Shown here in pieces: positions 59,301 through 64,000 of a DNA stretch of 64,000 nucleotides. The stretch is from Thermoleophilia bacterium UBA2241 (GTDB lineage: Bacteria > Actinomycetota > Thermoleophilia > UBA2241): assembly GCA_002347645.1 (NCBI GenBank), contig DDYF01000039.1, positions 124,204 through 188,203 of the forward strand. The letters run 5' to 3'. The notes under the pieces were generated by a model that saw nothing but the letters and a program-made list of their open reading frames with translations, ran no database searches and was not told the origin of the DNA. Both the position numbers and the translations under genes were made by a program. How positions within the stretch are numbered: position 1 is the stretch's first letter; each line of letters starts with the position of its first letter.

Positions 59301-60194
59301 TCAGGCGCGCCCCACCGCGCCCCCGCCGGACGGCCGGGCCTGCTCGGCCGGGCGCAGGCAGATGTACTTCTCGAACGCGGCCGTCGAGGGCGTGAACTCG
59401 ATCAGCGTCTCGCTGCCGTGGAACGGATACCTGCGCTCGACCGTGACGGCGTCGTCCTCGAGGGTGATGACGTTGTAGCAGGGGCGCGTGGTGCCGCGCA
59501 GGCGCAGCGAGCAGCAGGTGCCGGCGTTCACCACGAAGAGGCTCTCGAGCCGCCACGCGTACGGCACGTGCTTGTGGCCCGAGAGCACCAGATTGACCCC
59601 GCACTCCTGGAGCACCTCGAGGACGTCACCGGCGTCGTACACCATGTTGCGTTCGCGCCCCGTTCCCGGGATCGGCAGCAGGTGATGATGGAGCATGAGG
59701 AGCCGAAAGCGCGCCGGCGCAGCGAACTCGTCGAGCAGCCAGTCGTAGCGCGCGCGTCCGATCTGTCCCACATCCAGGTCGGGTTCGCTGGAGTCGACGG
59801 CGACGACGGTGACGTCCTGGTGACTGAGGGAGCGCGAGCGCGGCCCGAACAGCTCCTCGAAGTGCACGTAGCCCACGTTGCGTGCGTCGTGGTTGCCCGG
59901 GACCACGACGAGCCGCGGGCAGGAGATGCGTTCCAGATACTCTCGCGCCGCCATGTAGTCCTGGCGGAATCCCATCTCGGTGAGGTCGCCCGTGCAGAGG
60001 ACCAGATCAGGCTGGAGCTCGTTGAGCTCGATGACGGTCCTGTCCATGAGGCTCGGCACGAAGTACGGCGAGCCCGCGTGGAGGTCCGAGATATGAGCCA
60101 CCGTCAGCCGCGGTCGGGCGGCCGCAGGGGTGGTCCCTGCCTCGGCCGCCGTCGTCGCTGCCGCCCTCCCCACCGCCTCGGGTGTCGCGGTCAC
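59301..60194 (-). CDS. Calcineurin-like metallophosphoesterase
   Basis: A 297-residue metallophosphatase with all five motifs: D-x-H (HISDLHAG, 37-39), GDLTEMG (about 69), GNHDARN (about 99), HHHLLP and GHKHVPY. The substrate may be a cyclic phosphodiester, such as cyclic 2,3-diphosphoglycerate made by the next two genes, but this is from position only. ATG 60194. Confidence 0.88.
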   Translation of the reverse strand: MTATPEAVGRAAATTAAEAGTTPAAARPRLTVAHISDLHAGSPYFVPSLMDRTVIELNELQPDLVLCTGDLTEMGFRQDYMAAREYLERISCPRLVVVPGNHDARNVGYVHFEELFGPRSRSLSHQDVTVVAVDSSEPDLDVGQIGRARYDWLLDEFAAPARFRLLMLHHHLLPIPGTGRERNMVYDAGDVLEVLQECGVNLVLSGHKHVPYAWRLESLFVVNAGTCCSLRLRGTTRPCYNVITLEDDAVTVERRYPFHGSETLIEFTPSTAAFEKYICLRPAEQARPSGGGAVGRA

Positions 60195-60210
60195 GTCTCC
60201 CCCTTTGCCG

Positions 60211-62412
60211 TCACTCTACAACGACGATCCGCCCCGGGCCCTTCTTGTCGCGTACCGAGAAGCCGGTCTGCCCGCCGCTGCGGCGGAACAGCAGGTCCAT
60301 CGTCGTCCGCCCGATCTGCAGGTTGCGCAGGCCGAGCTGGCCGATCCACTTGGGCAGCACCGGGTCGTGCACGTACACGACGTTCTCGTCGGCCTGCGCA
60401 TAGATCCCCAGCATCGACTGCAGGACCAGGAACGCAGCTCCGCTCGCCGCGGCGTGCGGCCAGCACGCCATGGGAAACGAGACCGGACGCGGGCTGGACT
60501 GGCGGCTGAACCCGCAGAACAGCTCCGGCAGGCGTGTGTGCTCGTAGGTCAGCGCGGCCTCGAAGAGGCCGAGTGCCAGCCGGTTCGATTCCTGCGCGTA
60601 CCCGTGCTTCTTGAGGCCGTTCGCGGCGATCGCCGTGTCGAACGGCCACACGCCCCCGTTGTAGAAGCTCATCGGGTTGTACGCCGGGCTCGATTCGCTC
60701 AGCGTGCGCACGCCCCAGCCGCTGAACAGGTCGGGGGCGAGCAGGCGCTTCGCCACCGCCTCGACGTGCTCGTCGGCGACGATCCGCGACCACAGGCAGT
60801 GACCGATGGTCGAGCACACAGTCTTGACCTGGCGCTTCTCGCCGTCGAGGGCCATGGCGAAGAACTCCTCGTCGTCCATCCAGAAGCGCTCGTTGAAGCG
60901 GTGCTTGAGGTCGCGGGCTTCCTCAGCCATGCGCTCCGAGCGCTCGACGTCGCCGAGCTGCCCGTAGAGTGCCGCCAGGCGGCGCTTCGCGTAGTAGACG
61001 TAGCCCTGCACCTCGGCGAGCGCGATCGGCCCGCGGGCGAGCGAGCCGTCGGCGTGGACGACCGCCTCGCCGGCGTCGCGCCAGCCCTGGTTCAACAGGC
61101 CCGCGCGGGAGCGCCGCTCGTACTCGACGAAGCCGTCGCCGTCGGCGTCGCCGTCCACCGCCAGCCACCTGACCGCGGCTTCCACGGCCTCGTGGAGAAG
61201 GTCGAAGCCGTCGAGGTCGCCGGTCCACATCGTCAGCTCGCAGACACCCAGCATCCAGAGCGGCGTCGTGTCGACCGCGCCGAAGTATGGCGTGTGCGGG
61301 ATGGCACGCAGGTGGGCCAGCTCGCCGCGCCGCAGCTCGTGCATGATCTTGCCGGGCTGCTCCTCGCGATAGGCCGAGTTGACGCGGCCCTGGCGGCGCG
61401 CGAGGTAGCGCACCGCCGCCCGCAGCGGGCGCAGGTCGAGCAGAAGCGTCTCGAGCCCAACGATGAGCATGGCGCGGCCGAACGGCGCCACGAACCAGGG
61501 GACGCCGGAGAGCGGCACGCGTCCGTCCTCCGACGGCATCGTGAGGATGCGGAGATCTTCCTGCGCGCGTCGGAGCACCGCGTTCAGCTGCTCGTTGTCG
61601 GTGTGGATGTCGGTCGCCTCCGCGGCCCAGCGTTCGTGCTCGCGGCGCACGGCGCCGAGCGCGTCGTTCAGGTCGGCACCGAGCTCCGGGTCGGCGACGG
61701 AGGCGGGCGGGGACGGCGCGTCGGGTGACACGACGACGGCGAAGCGCACGACGGCGCGCTCGCCGGGGGCGAGCCGCAGGCGATAGCGCGCCCGGCCGCT
61801 GCGGATCGACGCGGGCGGGTCGGTGAACGTGACCACGGTCGAACGCTCGACCCCGTCGAGGCCGTCGTAGGCGAAGGTCAGGGTCGCGCCGCCGGGGGCC
61901 GGCGGCCGCAAGCGGCCGCGCCGCCGGCGGCGGAGCCCGCGGATCTCGAAGAGGTCGGCGAAGTCGGCCTCGAACTGCAGGTCAAGGGTGAGCTCGACGG
62001 CCTGGCGGTGGTGGTTCCGCACGCGCACCAGCTCGTACAGCTTGTCGGCGAGGACCCTGGTGCGCCGCACGTGCACCGCGGCCTGCGGCACGACCCGGCC
62101 GTCGGGGCCGCGCAACTCGAGGTTCGTGAGCTCGACCGTCTGGCTGTAACCTCGGTCCGCCGATGAGGTGAGGACGACGGGCGGACGGCCGCCGAGCACC
62201 AGTTCCATACGGCTCAGGTGACGCGTGTCGCGGTGGTACAGACCCAGCACCGAGTCGTCGCCCCCGGGGGCGTGGCCGAGCTGATCCGTGTACAGAAGGA
62301 GCTCGCCCTCCATCGCGACGAGCCGCGTGGCGCGACCGGCGCTCATGACGTAGCGCTCGGCAGTCGTCGTCACCGGCGCCTCGCGCTGGGTACCCCTGGG
62401 CTGGTCGGTCAC
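60211..62412 (-). CDS. Glycogen debranching-type glycosidase (amylo-alpha-1,6-glucosidase)
   Basis: About 733 residues. The N-terminal bis-domain has VLGLYHRDTRHLSRMELVLGGRPPVVL (in parts), the rest is an (alpha/alpha)6 barrel of the GDE_C/MGH-like group (GVPWFVAPFGRAMLIVGLETLLLD, NQGWRDAGEAVVHADG, CGFSRQSSPRPVSFPMACWPHAAASGAAFLVL in parts). GTG 62412 is the likely start; ATG 62346 is an alternative. It may debranch glycogen or act on a related glucan. Confidence 0.85.
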   Translation of the reverse strand: MTDQPRGTQREAPVTTTAERYVMSAGRATRLVAMEGELLLYTDQLGHAPGGDDSVLGLYHRDTRHLSRMELVLGGRPPVVLTSSADRGYSQTVELTNLELRGPDGRVVPQAAVHVRRTRVLADKLYELVRVRNHHRQAVELTLDLQFEADFADLFEIRGLRRRRRGRLRPPAPGGATLTFAYDGLDGVERSTVVTFTDPPASIRSGRARYRLRLAPGERAVVRFAVVVSPDAPSPPASVADPELGADLNDALGAVRREHERWAAEATDIHTDNEQLNAVLRRAQEDLRILTMPSEDGRVPLSGVPWFVAPFGRAMLIVGLETLLLDLRPLRAAVRYLARRQGRVNSAYREEQPGKIMHELRRGELAHLRAIPHTPYFGAVDTTPLWMLGVCELTMWTGDLDGFDLLHEAVEAAVRWLAVDGDADGDGFVEYERRSRAGLLNQGWRDAGEAVVHADGSLARGPIALAEVQGYVYYAKRRLAALYGQLGDVERSERMAEEARDLKHRFNERFWMDDEEFFAMALDGEKRQVKTVCSTIGHCLWSRIVADEHVEAVAKRLLAPDLFSGWGVRTLSESSPAYNPMSFYNGGVWPFDTAIAANGLKKHGYAQESNRLALGLFEAALTYEHTRLPELFCGFSRQSSPRPVSFPMACWPHAAASGAAFLVLQSMLGIYAQADENVVYVHDPVLPKWIGQLGLRNLQIGRTTMDLLFRRSGGQTGFSVRDKKGPGRIVVVE

Positions 62413-62450
62413 CGGGCGGCCCTCGGCATCGTGAGCAAGATGCGCGTTCC

Positions 62451-63626
62451 TTACCCCGTCGCCGCCAGGAACATCCGCATGAGCGCGGGTCCGTCCTGGA
62501 AGAAGACGCCGCTGTGCTCCGCGTCGAGCTCGGTGAACGCCGGGGTCCGCGGCGCCGAGGCGGGCGGGCGCCCGCCGAGGCGCGCGAACACGAACGGCAC
62601 CGGCCCGTCTGCGTGCGTCCGCGTCCGTAACGGCGTGAGGTGATCGGGCAAGACGAGGATGGCGCCGTCGGACAGCCCGTCGACGAGCGGCGCGAGGACG
62701 TCGCGGTCCACGCGCTCGATGGCTCTGATCTTCTCCGCGAGGCTGCCCATGTGCGCGGCCTCGTCCGGGGCCTCGACGTGCACCCAGACGAGGTCGTGGT
62801 CGCGGAGCGCCTCGAGGGCGGCGCGCGCCTTGGCGCCGTAGTCGGTGTCGAGGTCCCCGGTCGCGCCGGGGACGTCGACGACGTCGAACCCGGCGTACCG
62901 GCCGATCCCGCGCACGAGGTCGACGGCGCCGACGACGGCGCCGCGCAGGCCGTAAAGGTCCGCGAAGCGCGGCAGGCGCGGCGCCCTGCCCTCGCCCCAG
63001 AACCACGCGTTGGTCGCCGGGCGCACGCCGGCCAGGACCTCGTCGGCCCGGCGCTGCAACTCGGTGAGCCGCTGGGCCGACGGCCCGGCGGTCTGACCGG
63101 CCTGCTCGCCGGGCAGGTGGCCGGCGACGGGCCGGTCGAGGATGTCGTGCGGCGGCGTGCACGGGACGAGCGCGCCGCCGCGCCAGACGAGCAGCCCGCG
63201 GTAGGTCACCCCGGCGTGGAACTCGAAGCCCTCGCCGTCGAGCGCATCGCTGAGCGCCGCGAAGCAGCGATGCGCCTCGTCGGTGCCGATGTGGCCGGCG
63301 GTGTTGTCCTTCATGACGCCGCCGCTCACAGTGACGAGATTGCAGCGGTACGAGACGTCGTCCGGGCCGAGGTCGACGATATTGACCGCCTCGAGAGGGC
63401 TGCGGCCGCTGTACACGGTCGCGGCGTCGTAGCCGAGCACCGAAAGGTTGCCCACGTCGCTGCCCGGCGGCAAGCCGGCGGGCACGGTGCGGACGCGTCC
63501 CACAGTGCCCGCCCGCGCCAAGGCGTCCATCGCCGGCGTCGCGGCGGCAGCGAGAGGGGTACGGCCACCCAACTCGGCGAGCGGCTCGTCGGCCATCCCG
63601 TCGGGCACCAGCAGCACGCGCTTCAC
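62451..63626 (-). CDS. apgM: 2,3-bisphosphoglycerate-independent phosphoglycerate mutase, archaeal type
   Basis: A 391-residue alkaline-phosphatase-fold mutase: metal site VLLVPDGMAD, the phosphoserine region GSDVGNLSVLGYD (55-67), MKDNTAGHIGTDEA and the close LPDHLTPLRTRTHADGPVPF. It interconverts 2- and 3-phosphoglycerate, so it makes the substrate of the 2-phosphoglycerate kinase nearby. Archaeal-type mutases also occur in some deep bacteria. ATG 63626. Confidence 0.9.
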   Translation of the reverse strand: MKRVLLVPDGMADEPLAELGGRTPLAAAATPAMDALARAGTVGRVRTVPAGLPPGSDVGNLSVLGYDAATVYSGRSPLEAVNIVDLGPDDVSYRCNLVTVSGGVMKDNTAGHIGTDEAHRCFAALSDALDGEGFEFHAGVTYRGLLVWRGGALVPCTPPHDILDRPVAGHLPGEQAGQTAGPSAQRLTELQRRADEVLAGVRPATNAWFWGEGRAPRLPRFADLYGLRGAVVGAVDLVRGIGRYAGFDVVDVPGATGDLDTDYGAKARAALEALRDHDLVWVHVEAPDEAAHMGSLAEKIRAIERVDRDVLAPLVDGLSDGAILVLPDHLTPLRTRTHADGPVPFVFARLGGRPPASAPRTPAFTELDAEHSGVFFQDGPALMRMFLAATG

Positions 63627-63731
63627 GACGCCATCTCCACTTGCCGCCTCATGCCGCCGGTGGCCTCCGCCTCTCGCCGCGTCCCGCGGCTGCTTCCTGC
63701 GCCCGCTGTCCCGCGCCGCACCGCCGCGTCG

Positions 63732-64000
63732 TCAGCTCCCAGCACCGAGCACGAGCATGGGCTGCAGCTCGAAGCTCGCGTACGTCGGACGGTAGCGCTC
63801 GGTGTCGTAGAACTTCTCGACGTCGACGAGCTTCTTGGAGGCGACTACGGTGTCGATGGGCACCGAGTCGTAGCGCCCGTTCCGCAGCGCGACCATCCGG
63901 CCGTCGTCGCCGCGCTGCAGCAGGTCCACGGCAAGGTTGCCGAACGCCATGGGGACGATGGAGTCGAGCATGTCGGGATCGCCGCTGCGCACCGTGTAGC
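63732..64000 (-). CDS. pfkA: 6-phosphofructokinase, C-terminal part
   Basis: The frame runs out of the right edge and shows the last 89 residues of a phosphofructokinase: VRSGDPDMLDSIVPMAFGNLAVDLLQRGDDGRMVALRNGRYDSVPIDTV (in parts). This is the usual GGxxRSGxPDxxDR-like end of PFK. Whether it uses ATP or pyrophosphate is not visible. It belongs with ppdK and apgM as central carbon metabolism. Confidence 0.85.
   Translation of the reverse strand, partial: YTVRSGDPDMLDSIVPMAFGNLAVDLLQRGDDGRMVALRNGRYDSVPIDTVVASKKLVDVEKFYDTERYRPTYASFELQPMLVLGAGS

Overview
This 64 kb window is GC-rich, densely coded bacterial chromosome that looks like a deep-branching actinobacterium (Thermoleophilia or Rubrobacteria-like; this is an inference). 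The reasons are a dnaG-rpoD block with two tandem principal-type sigma factors, a two-subunit glycyl-tRNA synthetase (glyQ/glyS), a Rho factor with a long Ala- then Arg-rich N-terminal extension, ThyX, a DUF1385 membrane protein, and an archaeal-style set of phosphoglycerate enzymes.

Left chromosomal arm (1-21.5 kb). A tRNA with anticodon CAT is followed by an MmpL/RND exporter with a divergent TetR regulator and three operator-like repeats. Next come an amidinotransferase, a DUF3237 protein, a family-5 solute-binding lipid-anchored or membrane-anchored protein and a CocE/NonD hydrolase with a divergent TetR gene, and a secreted beta-propeller-like protein. An acyl-CoA oxidation module follows: etfA, etfB, an IMP-cyclohydrolase-like protein, fixX, fixC and an acyl-CoA dehydrogenase on the minus strand, a DUF3870 gene, and a two-subunit CoA-transferase on the plus strand. 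The dehydrogenase and the CoA-transferase have near-matching promoters and leaders that share a conserved hairpin, a candidate regulatory RNA. The arm ends in decaying genes: a frameshifted PflX-like radical SAM gene and a VapBC-like pair that keeps a perfect 38-bp palindromic operator while its toxin has lost key residues.

Integrated element (21,601-36,087, about 14.5 kb). It sits in a tRNA-Asn gene and is bounded by a 40-bp exact direct repeat of the tRNA 3' half. It carries a tyrosine integrase, an Xre-type repressor with an operator over two facing promoters, an AlpA/excisionase-like protein, a Sak4-like ATPase, a single-strand-binding-like protein with an SSB-type acidic tip, a stand-alone CHC2 zinc finger, a primase-polymerase/DUF3987 replication protein next to an iteron-bearing putative origin, one HK97-fold major capsid protein and an HNH-like protein. 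No portal, terminase, prohead protease or tail gene is seen. It also carries a class III/type IV pseudopilin-like gene and a free-standing FtsH-type (M41) zinc peptidase. It looks like a capsid-encoding phage satellite rather than a full prophage, and is the most unusual object in the window.

Right chromosomal arm (36.1-64 kb, nearly all minus strand). A B12-binding/radical-SAM-like protein with an atypical cysteine motif is followed by three 34-bp repeats, two rpoD paralogues, dnaG, a membrane protein, a GNAT acetyltransferase, pyruvate phosphate dikinase, glyS-glyQ, recO, prmC-prfA, a DUF1385 pair, thyX, rpmE and rho. The end is a carbon/phosphoglycerate block: 2-phosphoglycerate kinase, cyclic 2,3-diphosphoglycerate synthetase, a metallophosphoesterase, a glycogen-debranching-type glycosidase, an archaeal-type phosphoglycerate mutase and the C-terminal part of phosphofructokinase. 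Together these suggest that the organism makes cyclic 2,3-diphosphoglycerate, a solute known mainly from thermophilic methanogens.
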